Shown: piece after piece, positions 36,167 to 45,739 of the stretch
Position numbering within the stretch: the stretch's first letter is position 1
Layout of the letters: each line of letters begins with the position of its first letter
Assembly: GCF_000183665.1 (NCBI RefSeq)
Contig: NC_014774.1
Location: forward strand, 868,001 to 932,000
DNA: 64,000 bases
Reading direction: 5' to 3'
DNA from: Candidatus Liberibacter solanacearum CLso-ZC1
Lineage (GTDB): Bacteria > Pseudomonadota > Alphaproteobacteria > Rhizobiales > Rhizobiaceae
Program-made: the position numbers and the translations under genes
Notes under the pieces: generated by a model
Seen by the model: the letters and a program-made list of their open reading frames with translations, nothing else
Database searches by the model: none
What the model was told of the DNA's origin: nothing

Positions 36167-36421
36167 GTGATAAAAGCCAACGTCATCGTTAAGCTTAAAA
36201 AAGACGTTCTTGATCCTCAAGGAAAAGCATTAAAAACCGCCCTTTCTAATATTGGTTTTCATAATATCAGTCAAATTCGCCAAGGAAAAGTTTTTGATAT
36301 AGAAATGGATGAAACTAACCCTGATATTGCAAAAAAAGAAATAGAATCTATCTGTCAAAATCTTCTTGCCAATCCAGTTATTGAAGACTACGACATTAGT
36401 GTCCAAAAATATTCTATCTAA
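36167..36421 (+). CDS. purS: FGAM synthase subunit PurS
   Basis: This small subunit bridges PurL and PurQ in the three-part formylglycinamidine ribonucleotide synthase. It has 84 residues, with NVIVKLKKDVLDPQGKALKT at the N-terminus and the typical QIRQGKVFDIEM core. The start is GTG, preceded by AAGGAGA. It lies 15 bases after purC. Confidence 0.93.
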   Translation: MIKANVIVKLKKDVLDPQGKALKTALSNIGFHNISQIRQGKVFDIEMDETNPDIAKKEIESICQNLLANPVIEDYDISVQKYSI

Positions 36422-36478
36422 AAATAACATGTTTTTTAAATTGCAAAAATATATTATCAAAACTATTTGGAAGTATCC

Positions 36479-37138
36479 ATGAAAATTGCTATAGTGCAGA
36501 TTCCAGGTCTGAATCGCGATAGAGATATGATTATGGCCGTTAAAAAAATAACTGGAAAATTTCCTATTTTAGTATGGCAATCTGATACCAACATACCAGA
36601 TGTTGATCTCATTATTATTCCTGGTGGTTTTTCTTATGGAGATTATCTTCGTTGTGGTGCAATTGCAGCACGCACTCCTGTGATGCAAGTCGTCAAAAAA
36701 AGAGCACAACAAGGAGTGAAAATTCTCGGAATATGCAATGGATTTCAAATCCTTGTAGAACTCAACTTACTTCCAGGCATTCTCATGCGCAATACTTCAT
36801 TAAAATTCATTTGCAAACAGGTTTTAATAGAAGTTGTCAATGCCAATACAGCTTTTACCCAATCTTATAAGATGAATCAAATTGTCAAATTTCCTATTGC
36901 TCATCACGATGGTAATTATTTTATCGATTCCCAAGGATTAGCTGAAATAGAAAGCAATAACCAAGTTGTATTTCGCTATGCATCTGGAAGAAATCCCAAT
37001 GGATCACTGCATGATATCGCTGGCATTACTAATCGACAAGGCAATGTATTAGGCATGATGCCACATCCTGAAAACATGATAGAAGAAATCCATGGAGGAA
37101 TAGATGGCCGTGCTCTCTTCACATCTCTTCTTAATTAA
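36479..37138 (+). CDS. purQ: FGAM synthase glutaminase subunit PurQ
   Basis: The class I glutamine amidotransferase subunit supplies ammonia to PurL. Visible motifs are [18 protein letters not shown], the nucleophile in GICNGFQIL, and His-x-Glu in MMPHPENM near the C-terminus. The 219-residue length is right. I chose the ATG at 36479; an in-frame TTG at 36467 is a weaker start. Confidence 0.95.
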   Translation: MKIAIVQIPGLNRDRDMIMAVKKITGKFPILVWQSDTNIPDVDLIIIPGGFSYGDYLRCGAIAARTPVMQVVKKRAQQGVKILGICNGFQILVELNLLPGILMRNTSLKFICKQVLIEVVNANTAFTQSYKMNQIVKFPIAHHDGNYFIDSQGLAEIESNNQVVFRYASGRNPNGSLHDIAGITNRQGNVLGMMPHPENMIEEIHGGIDGRALFTSLLN

Positions 37139-37492
37139 GTGAAAAAAAAATAATAAGTGTTTTCGTTGGAATAGATACTATTTTGTCAGAAAATTGAGAA
37201 TAAATCAACTTTGACGACATATAGAAACATTCTCATAAAAATAAGAGGGAAATTTTTAATCCTTCTTGTTGTCATTTTACAATAAAATTTTTGTGTGTAA
37301 AATACATACTATAAATAAATTTTACGTCTATTATCTATGCATGGAATACTTTCTTATATAAATAAGAATTAATATATTATAATTTATGCATGTTTTATCA
37401 GTGTTTAAATTTTATAAAATATAAGTTATCGTCACCCCTTATCTCCGTAATTTAAATTCTTTGAATTTTCGATCTAGAGTACGCAATAATTT
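37139..37492. other. AT-rich spacer between purQ and purL
   Basis: About 350 bases with no recognisable gene, hairpin or RNA. purL may have its own promoter here. Confidence 0.4.
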
Positions 37493-39685
37493 ATGTCTAA
37501 ATCACTTTCTACCATTGAAATTTGTGCTATGCATGGTCTTACACATAATGAGTATGATCAAATATTAAAAATTATTCAACGCCAACCAACCTTGACAGAA
37601 ATCGGCATTATATCAGCAATGTGGAATGAACACTGTTCATATAAATCTTCGAAAAAATGGCTTAAAACTTTACCCACCACTGGAAAACATATTATTCAAG
37701 GGCCCGGAGAAAATGCTGGCGTTGTTGATATTGGAGATGGTGATTGCGTTGTATTCAAAATGGAAAGCCATAATCACCCGTCTTATATCGAACCATATCA
37801 AGGAGCTGCGACAGGTGTAGGCGGTATTTTGCGCGATATCTTTACAATGGGTGCACGACCTGTTGCTGTAATGAATTCATTGCGATTTGGTTCTGTAAAT
37901 CATCCTAAAACCAAACACTTGCTTTCAGGAGTAGTAGCAGGTATTGCCGGCTATAGTAATTCTTTTGGCGTTCCGACAGTGGGAGGAGAAGTTGAATTTC
38001 TTCCCTGTTATAATGACAATATTATCGTCAATGCTTTTGCCGCTGGACTTGCTAAAACTGATGCTATTTTTTCTTCAAAAGCAAAAGGTGTCGGGCTTCC
38101 TATTGTTTATTTAGGAGCTAAAACTGGTCGAGATGGCATTGGTGGTGCCTCAATGGCTTCAGAAGAATTTGGAGAAAATACTTTAGAAAAACGCCCTACC
38201 GTTCAAGTAGGTGATCCATTTACAGGCAAATGTTTGCTAGAAGCATGTATGGAATTAATGCAAACTAATGCAGTCATTGCTATCCAAGATATGGGAGCAG
38301 CAGGATTAACGTGTTCAGCAGTAGAAATGGGGAATCAAGGAGATCTTGGCATTCAACTCAATCTTGATCAAGTGCCAAGCGAAGAAGGAATGACTGCTTA
38401 TGAAATGATGCTTTCGGAAAGTCAAGAACGCATGCTCATGATTCTCAATCCAGAAAATCAAAAAAAAGCTCAAGATATTTTCAATAAATGGGGACTGCAT
38501 TTTTCAATCATTGGCATAACAACAGATGATATGCGCTTTCGCGTTATACATCGTGGTGAAGAAGTCGCTAATCTTCCCATCAAAGATTTGAGCGATAAAG
38601 CACCAGAATATGATAGAGCATGGTGCAAACCTGTGATTCTTCCTTCTTCTAACCCCGAACTCCTTCGTTCCCATGAAGGCTACGCTTGTATACTTCTTAA
38701 GCTTTTATCTTCTCCCAATCTATCATCAAGAAGATGGGTATATGAACAATATGATACCATTATTCAAGGTAATTCTATACAACTGCCAGGCGGGGATGCA
38801 GGCGTTATTCGTGTAGAAGGGCATAAAACCAAAGCACTTGCTTTTTCTTCTGATGTAACACCACGCTATGTTAAAGCAGATCCCTTTGAAGGAGCAAAAC
38901 AGGCGGTTGCTGAATGTTGGCGAAATATCATAGCAACTGGAGCGAAACCATTGGCTATAACCGATAATCTTAACTTTGGTAACCCTGAAAAAGAAGAAAC
39001 AATGGGACAATTTGTGCATTCTATCAAAGGAATACGTGAAGCTTGTCAAATATTAGATTTTCCGATTGTATCAGGAAATGTATCTTTTTATAATGAAACA
39101 AATGGGCAGTCTATATTCCCCACCCCTACCATCGCTGGAGTTGGAATTATCCCTGACTGGTCAACCATGACACGCATTGGAAGCGCCTGTGAAGGTAATC
39201 TTATCTTGATGGTTGGAAATGATGGTTGTCATCTTGACTGTTCAATTTATAGTCTCGAATGTGCATCTGCTGATATAGGCCCCCCTCCAAAAGTTGATTG
39301 CCATCTTGAAAAATGTCATGGAGATTTTATTCTTTCTATGATAAATGACAAACACATTACGGCTTGTCATGATATTTCTACGGGAGGCCTCATCATTACC
39401 CTAGCAGAAATGGCATTATCTTCTGGAAAAGGAATGGATATTATTTTGCCCGAAGAAAAAGATCCAACGCCTTTTCTCTTTGGAGAAGATCAAGGGCGCT
39501 ATGTAATTTGCATCCCTCCAGAGATTAGGGATTCAATAATATTGCAAGCATACAATAAAAATATTCCTATGCGTTGTTTAGGAGTCGTATCAGGACATAC
39601 CTTGTGTATTCGCAATATACTAGATATTCCTCTCCCAATATTACAGGAAAAGTACGAATCATGGTTTCCTGAGTATATGAATTAA
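37493..39685 (+). CDS. purL: FGAM synthase large subunit PurL
   Basis: This ATP-dependent small-type PurL makes FGAM with PurS and PurQ. At 730 residues it fits the short (non-fused) form. Motifs are [76 protein letters not shown], and in the second half [31 protein letters not shown] and [16 protein letters not shown]. bolA and grxD follow, as in rhizobia. Confidence 0.96.
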   Translation: MSKSLSTIEICAMHGLTHNEYDQILKIIQRQPTLTEIGIISAMWNEHCSYKSSKKWLKTLPTTGKHIIQGPGENAGVVDIGDGDCVVFKMESHNHPSYIEPYQGAATGVGGILRDIFTMGARPVAVMNSLRFGSVNHPKTKHLLSGVVAGIAGYSNSFGVPTVGGEVEFLPCYNDNIIVNAFAAGLAKTDAIFSSKAKGVGLPIVYLGAKTGRDGIGGASMASEEFGENTLEKRPTVQVGDPFTGKCLLEACMELMQTNAVIAIQDMGAAGLTCSAVEMGNQGDLGIQLNLDQVPSEEGMTAYEMMLSESQERMLMILNPENQKKAQDIFNKWGLHFSIIGITTDDMRFRVIHRGEEVANLPIKDLSDKAPEYDRAWCKPVILPSSNPELLRSHEGYACILLKLLSSPNLSSRRWVYEQYDTIIQGNSIQLPGGDAGVIRVEGHKTKALAFSSDVTPRYVKADPFEGAKQAVAECWRNIIATGAKPLAITDNLNFGNPEKEETMGQFVHSIKGIREACQILDFPIVSGNVSFYNETNGQSIFPTPTIAGVGIIPDWSTMTRIGSACEGNLILMVGNDGCHLDCSIYSLECASADIGPPPKVDCHLEKCHGDFILSMINDKHITACHDISTGGLIITLAEMALSSGKGMDIILPEEKDPTPFLFGEDQGRYVICIPPEIRDSIILQAYNKNIPMRCLGVVSGHTLCIRNILDIPLPILQEKYESWFPEYMN

Positions 39686-39718
39686 TTGTAAGAAAAAATT
39701 AAACTTTAGAGGTAAAGA

Positions 39719-39970
39719 ATGTCGATGAATATCCATGAAATAGAAGAAATGATTACAAAAGGAATACCTAATTCCGTTGTCAGAATCCAAGATTTAGCAG
39801 GAGATGGCAACCATTACGCTGCAGAAATTATTTCTGAAGAATTTCGCGGTAAGAACCGCATACAACAACATAAAATGGTTTATGCCGCCTTAGAAGGAAA
39901 AATGGGAGATACCCTCCATGCCCTATCTATTAAAACCGTAATTCCAAATTCTCATAATAAAGGTCAATAG
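39719..39970 (+). CDS. BolA family protein
   Basis: The 83-residue BolA/IbaG-type protein works with monothiol glutaredoxin in iron-sulfur or iron signalling. The core DLAGDGNHYAAEIISEEFRG and RIQQHKMVYAALEGKMGDTLHALSIKT match the family. The conserved His of the QHK(M/L)VY block and an additional His in the loop could ligate a cluster shared with Grx. The grxD gene 59 bases downstream encodes the expected partner. Confidence 0.92.
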   Translation: MSMNIHEIEEMITKGIPNSVVRIQDLAGDGNHYAAEIISEEFRGKNRIQQHKMVYAALEGKMGDTLHALSIKTVIPNSHNKGQ

Positions 39971-40029
39971 ATATTTTTAAGAAGAATTTATTGAATTCTA
40001 CAACAACAGAATGGAGTATAAAATAGACG

Positions 40030-40344
40030 ATGACTGATCTTGTAAAAAATATAATCCAAGATGTAATAAAACAAAATGATGTTGTTTTATTTATGAAAGG
40101 TACTCCTGAATATCCGCAATGTGGTTTTTCTGGAAAAGTAGCTCAAATTCTTGATAGTCTTAATGTATCTTATAAGGGCATAAACATTCTTGAAGATGAT
40201 ACGTTGCGCCAAGGAATCAAAGAATATTCACAGTGGCCAACCATCCCTCAACTATATGTAAAAGGTGATTTTATTGGTGGTTGTGATATAGTATGTGAAA
40301 TGTTTCAGTCGAAAGAGCTTCATAAAATTTTAAGTGTCAAATAA
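40030..40344 (+). CDS. grxD: Monothiol glutaredoxin (Grx4 type)
   Basis: This 104-residue iron-sulfur carrier has the CGFS active site (Cys31) in KGTPEYPQCGFSGK. WPTIPQLYVKGDFIGGCDIV follows, supplying the glutathione-binding TIP and GGCD loops. It lies after bolA, and the products would form a [2Fe-2S]-bridged complex. Confidence 0.95.
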   Translation: MTDLVKNIIQDVIKQNDVVLFMKGTPEYPQCGFSGKVAQILDSLNVSYKGINILEDDTLRQGIKEYSQWPTIPQLYVKGDFIGGCDIVCEMFQSKELHKILSVK

Positions 40345-40363
40345 ATTTCATAAAATTTTAAGT
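40319..40363 (+). repeat. 28-bp offset direct repeat over the grxD stop
   Basis: TTCATAAAATTTTAAGT occurs at 40319-40335 and again, exactly, at 40347-40363. The second copy lies just beyond the grxD stop codon, so the end of the gene has been duplicated in tandem, as at the coiled-coil gene. Confidence 0.7.
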
Positions 40364-40465
40364 CTCTATATAATATAGAAGTAAAGTACAGAATGTGACG
40401 TTTATAAATATAATATGATATCACAACACTCTTAGTACGGTTCTCAATTTTGAAAGAATTATGCC

Positions 40466-41740
40466 GTGATACAACAACCGCCTTCAAAATCACAAAATAA
40501 CGATATTAACTGTATTCCCTCTAAATTACAAAGTCATAATATTAGCCATATAGAATTTGTTCTGGTCATAGCAATGTTAATGGGCATTAATTCTCTTGGT
40601 ATAGATATCATACTTCCGTGCTTGCCCCAAATTAGCCAATTTTTGGGATTAAAAAATGTAAATCACAGTCAACATTTAATATCTTTTTATCTTATAGGTT
40701 ACGGAATAGCCCAAATTTTTTACGGACCTTTAGCAGATCGTTTTGGTCGAAAAGCTGTAATGATCTCTGGATTAGTTATATACATTCTTTCTACGATAGC
40801 AATGGTAACAGTTACTTCATTTTCTGGCATGCTTTCTATGCGCTTGATTCAAGGAATAGGAGGTGCAGCACCTCGCATCATCACCATTTCAATTATTCGT
40901 GACATTTACGATGGGAAAGAGATGGCCAAAGTCTTGTCTATGACCATGATGATTTTTATGGTTATGCCTATTTTTGCTCCAGCTTTAGGACAAGCTACAA
41001 TGTCATTATTAGGTGATTGGATCTGGGTTTTTATTTGGATGGGAGCGATCACCTTTATCATCATGATGTGGTATTATATACGTTTTCCTGAAACGCTTAA
41101 TCCTCGCGATGTCCGTCCTTTGAACATATCTTTGATATTACATAGTTTTTCTCTTATATTCATTAATCGTCTTTCTATTTTTTATAACATTGCTAATAGT
41201 TTTATGATGGGAGCGATACTCGGATTTGTGAATTCTTCCCAACAGGTCTATACTCAAGTCTATAGTTTTGGAAATTTATTTCCCCTTGCATTTGCAATAG
41301 GTGGAATGGCTATAGCTCTTGCCTCTTTTATGAATTCTCATTTAGTCGACAAATTTGGTATACGCATTGTATCACATTATTCTCTTTTATTTCTTCTTTT
41401 GATTACAGGAATATGGCTTTTAATACAGGTTAGCTCTGATAGTCCTATGAATTTATGGATTTTTATTTTATTTGTCTTTTTGTCATCCTTTCAATTCGGG
41501 TTAATCAACTCTAATTTTAGCAGTATCTCTATGGAACCATTCTCACATCTAGCTGGAACGGCATCATCCGTGTTTGGATTTATCAATACACTCATCAGCA
41601 CACTTGTTGGAATAATAATAGGACAGTCATTTAATGGAACAACTTATCCTATTACTATAGGATTCTTTGCATTAGCAGTGCTTAGCTATATTTGCATCTT
41701 CATTGCAGAAAAAGGTGTAATGTTCAACAAAAAAGGATAA
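40466..41740 (+). CDS. MFS multidrug efflux transporter, Bcr/CflA family
   Basis: The 424-residue protein has about 12 membrane helices after a polar N-terminal tail of about 30 residues. The MFS motif GPLADRFGRKAVMISG follows helix 2 and MRLIQGIGGAAPRI follows helix 4, typical of the drug:H+ antiporter 12-TM Bcr/CflA branch. The substrate cannot be told. The start is GTG at 40466. It follows bolA-grxD as in rhizobial genomes. Confidence 0.85.
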   Translation: MIQQPPSKSQNNDINCIPSKLQSHNISHIEFVLVIAMLMGINSLGIDIILPCLPQISQFLGLKNVNHSQHLISFYLIGYGIAQIFYGPLADRFGRKAVMISGLVIYILSTIAMVTVTSFSGMLSMRLIQGIGGAAPRIITISIIRDIYDGKEMAKVLSMTMMIFMVMPIFAPALGQATMSLLGDWIWVFIWMGAITFIIMMWYYIRFPETLNPRDVRPLNISLILHSFSLIFINRLSIFYNIANSFMMGAILGFVNSSQQVYTQVYSFGNLFPLAFAIGGMAIALASFMNSHLVDKFGIRIVSHYSLLFLLLITGIWLLIQVSSDSPMNLWIFILFVFLSSFQFGLINSNFSSISMEPFSHLAGTASSVFGFINTLISTLVGIIIGQSFNGTTYPITIGFFALAVLSYICIFIAEKGVMFNKKG

Positions 41741-41920
41741 TAAAGAAATCTTCAATTATTCGTATTAAAAGGGATAATATTTCAATATTTTGTATTCATC
41801 AGATAATTTATCATTAGACTATTGGACAGAAAATATGGTTTCTAACAATAAATGTCGAACGGTACAGTAAAAATATATGAATATACTAGAGAACAATTTT
41901 TGGCATAAAAATATTTTTTT

Positions 41921-42856
41921 TTAGATTGCTATAGGATCAAATACTGACCAACCTGTACGAAGAGCTAAAAGCTCAAGAGCCTTTGCACCTAAAAAAGAAT
42001 TACCAACACTATTCAAACCAGGGGACCAAACAGCAATAGATGCTTTTGAGGGGACAATAGCGAGAATACCTCCGCCAACACCACTTTTCCCTGGAAATCC
42101 AACACGATATGCAAAATCACCAGAATTATCATAATGACCACATGTAAGCATTATTGCATTGATACATCGAGATTGTTGAGGAGAAATTATCTGTTTTTTC
42201 GTTAATGGACTATATCCTCGACATGTAAGATACAAACCTGATCTCGCAAGTTGCACACAATTCATCATGAGAGCACACTGATTAAAATAAAATTTCAAAA
42301 CGTCATCAATGTTATACCGTATATTACCAAAGGAACGAATAAAATTTGCAAGCGCAAAATTACGATAACCGGTTTGTATTTCTGAATTAGCAACAACGGG
42401 ATCAATATAAATTGATGAATCATCGGAAAGAACATGTACAAAATTCAGAAAATTTTTTATTTCATGGTCCAAAGAACTATTTTCAAGAACTGCATCACTC
42501 ATAACTATAGCCCCAGCATTAACAAATGGATTACGTGGGATTCCACGTTCATGTTCAAGCTGAATTATTGAGTCAAAGGAAAATCCAGAAGGTTCTCGAC
42601 CAACACGTGTCCAAATATCTTCATTAAGTTTTTGTAGAGCTATCGTAAGAAGAAAAACTTTTGAAATACTTTGAACTGAAAACAAAATATCTGAATCACC
42701 AGCTGAATATATACTACCATCTTCCAAAGCAAGAGATATACCAAAATGATTAGAATCAACCTTAGCTAATTCAGGAATATAATCAGCTACATGACCCTGA
42801 CCAAGATGAGGTTTTATATCTTCATAAATACTGTTTACAATTCCCTTGAAATCCAA
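41921..42856 (-). CDS. glsA: Glutaminase
   Basis: It hydrolyses glutamine to glutamate and ammonia. This serine-dependent beta-lactamase-fold enzyme has the S-x-x-K motif in QSISKVFLL (about 60-68). Also present are NPFVNAGAIVMSD, CALMMNCVQLARSGLYL, and GKSGVGGGILAIVPSKASIAVWSPGLN. The 311-residue length is normal. It is downstream of rpsD on the same strand. Confidence 0.95.
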   Translation of the reverse strand: MDFKGIVNSIYEDIKPHLGQGHVADYIPELAKVDSNHFGISLALEDGSIYSAGDSDILFSVQSISKVFLLTIALQKLNEDIWTRVGREPSGFSFDSIIQLEHERGIPRNPFVNAGAIVMSDAVLENSSLDHEIKNFLNFVHVLSDDSSIYIDPVVANSEIQTGYRNFALANFIRSFGNIRYNIDDVLKFYFNQCALMMNCVQLARSGLYLTCRGYSPLTKKQIISPQQSRCINAIMLTCGHYDNSGDFAYRVGFPGKSGVGGGILAIVPSKASIAVWSPGLNSVGNSFLGAKALELLALRTGWSVFDPIAI

Positions 42857-42895
42857 ATATATTTCCCCAAAATGTAGTATTACAAAAAATTCTTG

Positions 42896-43516
42896 TTAAC
42901 GAGAATAAAACTCAACAACAAGATTAGGTTCCATTATAACGGGATACGGAACCTCACTTAGAGAAGTAGGAATCTTAACAAAAGTAGCAACCATATTTTC
43001 ATGATCAGCACTGATATATTCAGGAACATCGCGTTCAGGTAATTGCACAGATCCCAAAACAGAAGTTAACTTTTTCGATTTGGATTTTACTTCAATGACA
43101 TCACCCGCTTTACAACGATATGATCCAATATTGACAGAAAAACCGTTAACAAGAACATGCCGGTGATTGACAAACTGACGTGCAGCAAAAACCGTAGGCA
43201 CAAATTTAGCACGATAGACTATAGTATCTAATCGAGATTCAAGAAAAGAAATCAAGTTTTGGGAGGTATCACCTTTACAGCGATCTGCCTCTTTAAAAAT
43301 GGAACGAAATTGTTTTTCACCAACATCTCCATAATACTTTTTCATCTTCTGCTTAGCACGCAACTGCAATCCAAAATAGGAAGGCTTTGACTTACGACGC
43401 TGCCCATGTAAACCAGGCCCATAAGAACGCACATTAACAGGTGATTTCGGACGTCCCCATAAATTTTCACTTATACGACGATCTATCTTATGTTTCGATG
43501 ACTCACGCTTACTCAT
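42896..43516 (-). CDS. rpsD: 30S ribosomal protein S4
   Basis: This primary 16S rRNA-binding protein of the small subunit has 206 residues. The N-terminal [22 protein letters not shown] and the S4 RNA-binding domain ([34 protein letters not shown]) are unmistakable. It is monocistronic or co-transcribed with glsA. Confidence 0.97.
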   Translation of the reverse strand: MSKRESSKHKIDRRISENLWGRPKSPVNVRSYGPGLHGQRRKSKPSYFGLQLRAKQKMKKYYGDVGEKQFRSIFKEADRCKGDTSQNLISFLESRLDTIVYRAKFVPTVFAARQFVNHRHVLVNGFSVNIGSYRCKAGDVIEVKSKSKKLTSVLGSVQLPERDVPEYISADHENMVATFVKIPTSLSEVPYPVIMEPNLVVEFYSR

Positions 43517-43867
43517 AATATTCCTCTCAAATTACCGTTTCCACAGCCTCTAACTATTTTAAAGCACGACTAGGAAACGCACCCTCCTCTAACTTTGCTT
43601 GACAAAATTTGACAGGTCACAAAAAATTACATGTTATAAAACCATGACCATGGGATATGTTTAATCATTAAAAACAGCATGTAAATCCTACTATTTTTTT
43701 CACTTAACTGCTATCTCTAAGCATAATTTCTATTAAGGTCAATCCTAAAATATAACATTATTATTCATGAATGCATTTTTATGCTAAAATCGCTATATTA
43801 AACTTGATTTCTTTATTATTAATATTAAAAAATAACTGAATATATTGATCTGTCTTTGCTTAAAACT
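43517..43867. other. Spacer between murI and rpsD
   Basis: About 350 AT-rich bases upstream of rpsD. It presumably carries the rpsD promoter. No RNA gene or S4-binding operator could be recognised by eye. Confidence 0.4.
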
Positions 43868-44683
43868 TTAGATCTTCAAACCAAATCCCTGCATTAAACG
43901 TTGCATCGCGATATCTGGTTTTCTTGATATAAAGACCACCTGATCATCGGATAATCCAACTTCATTCATTGCAATTACCGGTAACAGAGAGCGAGCACGA
44001 CGCGCTATGGAATATGAAGTATCTAGCCAATCAACTGGCCAAGGAGATAAGCGTCGAAAAATATGTGTCATAAAAGGATAATGGGTACAAGCAAGGACCA
44101 CAACATCTGTTCGTCTCCCTTCTTTTTCAAGGAAACACCCTTGTATTTCTCTTTGAATTCCATCTTCTTTCACTATTTTTCCACAAGTATAGTCTTCTGC
44201 TATAGAAGCAAGCGTTGTAGAAGAAACGAGATTTATTTGGCATTTTGATGCATAAGAACGAATCAAATCGTCCGTATATGCGCGTCTTAGTGTGGCGGGC
44301 GTCGATAAAACAGAAACAAGACCTGTTGATGTATACACTGTTGCTTGCTTTATAGCAGGAACTGCACCCAAAAATAGCATAGATGGAAAAGTTGAGCGTA
44401 GTTCATCTTTAACTAAAGTAAAAGCGGTGTTACAAGCTACTATTGATAATACGGGCTTATACTTTTCTAAAATATCTGCAAACAAAAATAAAAGACGTTC
44501 TTTTAATGCGTTATCTTCCCAATTTCCATAAGGGAAGCCAGAATCATCGGCGACATAGATAAAGTGATATTCGGGCATCAAAAAACGTACTTTCTGCAAG
44601 ACGCTAAGTCCACCAATACCACTATCAAATATCATAATACAATTTTTAGGATTTTTTTTCACAAATATAACTATATTTTTCAA
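43868..44683 (-). CDS. murI: Glutamate racemase
   Basis: It makes D-glutamate for peptidoglycan. Motifs are IMIFDSGIGGLSVL, DDSGFPYGNWED, the first catalytic Cys in IVACNTAFTLV, and the second in VVLACTHYPFM. The TTG at 44683 overlaps the stop of the upstream methyltransferase gene and adds a basic leader. An ATG at 44635 would start at MIFDSGIGG, right before the conserved core. Neither has a good ribosome binding site, so the start is uncertain. Confidence 0.93.
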   Translation of the reverse strand: MKNIVIFVKKNPKNCIMIFDSGIGGLSVLQKVRFLMPEYHFIYVADDSGFPYGNWEDNALKERLLFLFADILEKYKPVLSIVACNTAFTLVKDELRSTFPSMLFLGAVPAIKQATVYTSTGLVSVLSTPATLRRAYTDDLIRSYASKCQINLVSSTTLASIAEDYTCGKIVKEDGIQREIQGCFLEKEGRRTDVVVLACTHYPFMTHIFRRLSPWPVDWLDTSYSIARRARSLLPVIAMNEVGLSDDQVVFISRKPDIAMQRLMQGFGLKI

Positions 44684-45489
44684 TTATGATTATTTTGTTT
44701 TTTTTGCGGGACAACGAGACTTCCACGTGGAGATTCTCTAGAAAATCGATCTAATGTAGAAATAACTCCTCGCAACAAAAAAATCTCTTGTCGCATCAAT
44801 TCAAGACGAATAAATACTGAACGCAAATCATCTAACATCTTTTTTTTTCTCTCCTCAGGACGGAAATATCCTCGTTCTGCCAAAGAATTTTCGGTATAAT
44901 CTAAAAAACTCAGTAATTCACCTCTTGTAGCAGGAATATCACTTTCTTTTACATTTTTTTTTGGCACTACAACACTATTTTCCATCCATTCCCATGCCAT
45001 CACCAACACTGCTTGTGCAATATTCAACGAAGAAAAATTCGGATTAACTGGAAAACTTATAATTGCATTAGACAAAGCAATTTCCTCATTTGTTAATCCC
45101 GAACGCTCACAACCAAAAATTAAACCAACATTTTGACCAGAATGAATTCTTTCGTTCAAGACGACAGCAGCTTCTTTCGGAGCAAAAACAGACTTAAAAT
45201 TATCACGACTTCTAGCTGTAGTAGCATAAACAAAATTAAGATCAGAAATCGCTTCTTTCAAGCTAGAAAAAACACGTACCGAATCTATCACATGATCTGC
45301 ATTAGCAGAAGAAGATCGCGCCTTGTCATTAGGCCATCCATCTCTAGGATTCACAAGGCGTAATTGCGTAATATTAAAATTCAACATTGCACGCGCCACC
45401 ATACCGATGTTTTCGCCTAATTGTGGATCCACAAGAACAATAATCGGACTTTTTGTAGAATTTTGTAATTTTTGCATATGTACTGCCAT
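44680..45489 (-). CDS. trmJ: SpoU-family tRNA/rRNA 2'-O-methyltransferase (TrmJ-like)
   Basis: This SPOUT methyltransferase has the typical N-terminal IIVLVDPQLGENIGMVARAMLNF, LRLVNPRDGWPNDKA, then IFGCERSGLTNEEI and FPVNPNFSSLNIAQAVLVMAWE (trefoil-knot SAM site). The C-terminal extension (about 190-265) suits TrmJ, which methylates position 32 of tRNAs; the exact target is inferred. I chose the ATG at 45489 (GAGAG upstream) over one at 45591, which adds a non-conserved leader. It is coupled to murI by overlapping ends. Confidence 0.82.
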   Translation of the reverse strand: MAVHMQKLQNSTKSPIIVLVDPQLGENIGMVARAMLNFNITQLRLVNPRDGWPNDKARSSSANADHVIDSVRVFSSLKEAISDLNFVYATTARSRDNFKSVFAPKEAAVVLNERIHSGQNVGLIFGCERSGLTNEEIALSNAIISFPVNPNFSSLNIAQAVLVMAWEWMENSVVVPKKNVKESDIPATRGELLSFLDYTENSLAERGYFRPEERKKKMLDDLRSVFIRLELMRQEIFLLRGVISTLDRFSRESPRGSLVVPQKKQNNHN

Positions 45490-45739
45490 AAAAATGCTTT
45501 CTCTCGTAAAAAGTCGGTACAATTCCTCAATACCATCCATTTTCTTATCTATTTTCCATGCAAAACATAAAACTACAACAACCAAATTCATAAAAATATA
45601 TAAAATATCTTAAATTTTTTAAAAAAAATATCTTTTCCCCCTAGACAAGAAGAATCGGCTTTGATTCATTAACTATGATTCGGAAATAGAAAAATCCTCC
45701 AATCTTAATATTTACATACTAACTTACGAGGAAGTTCTA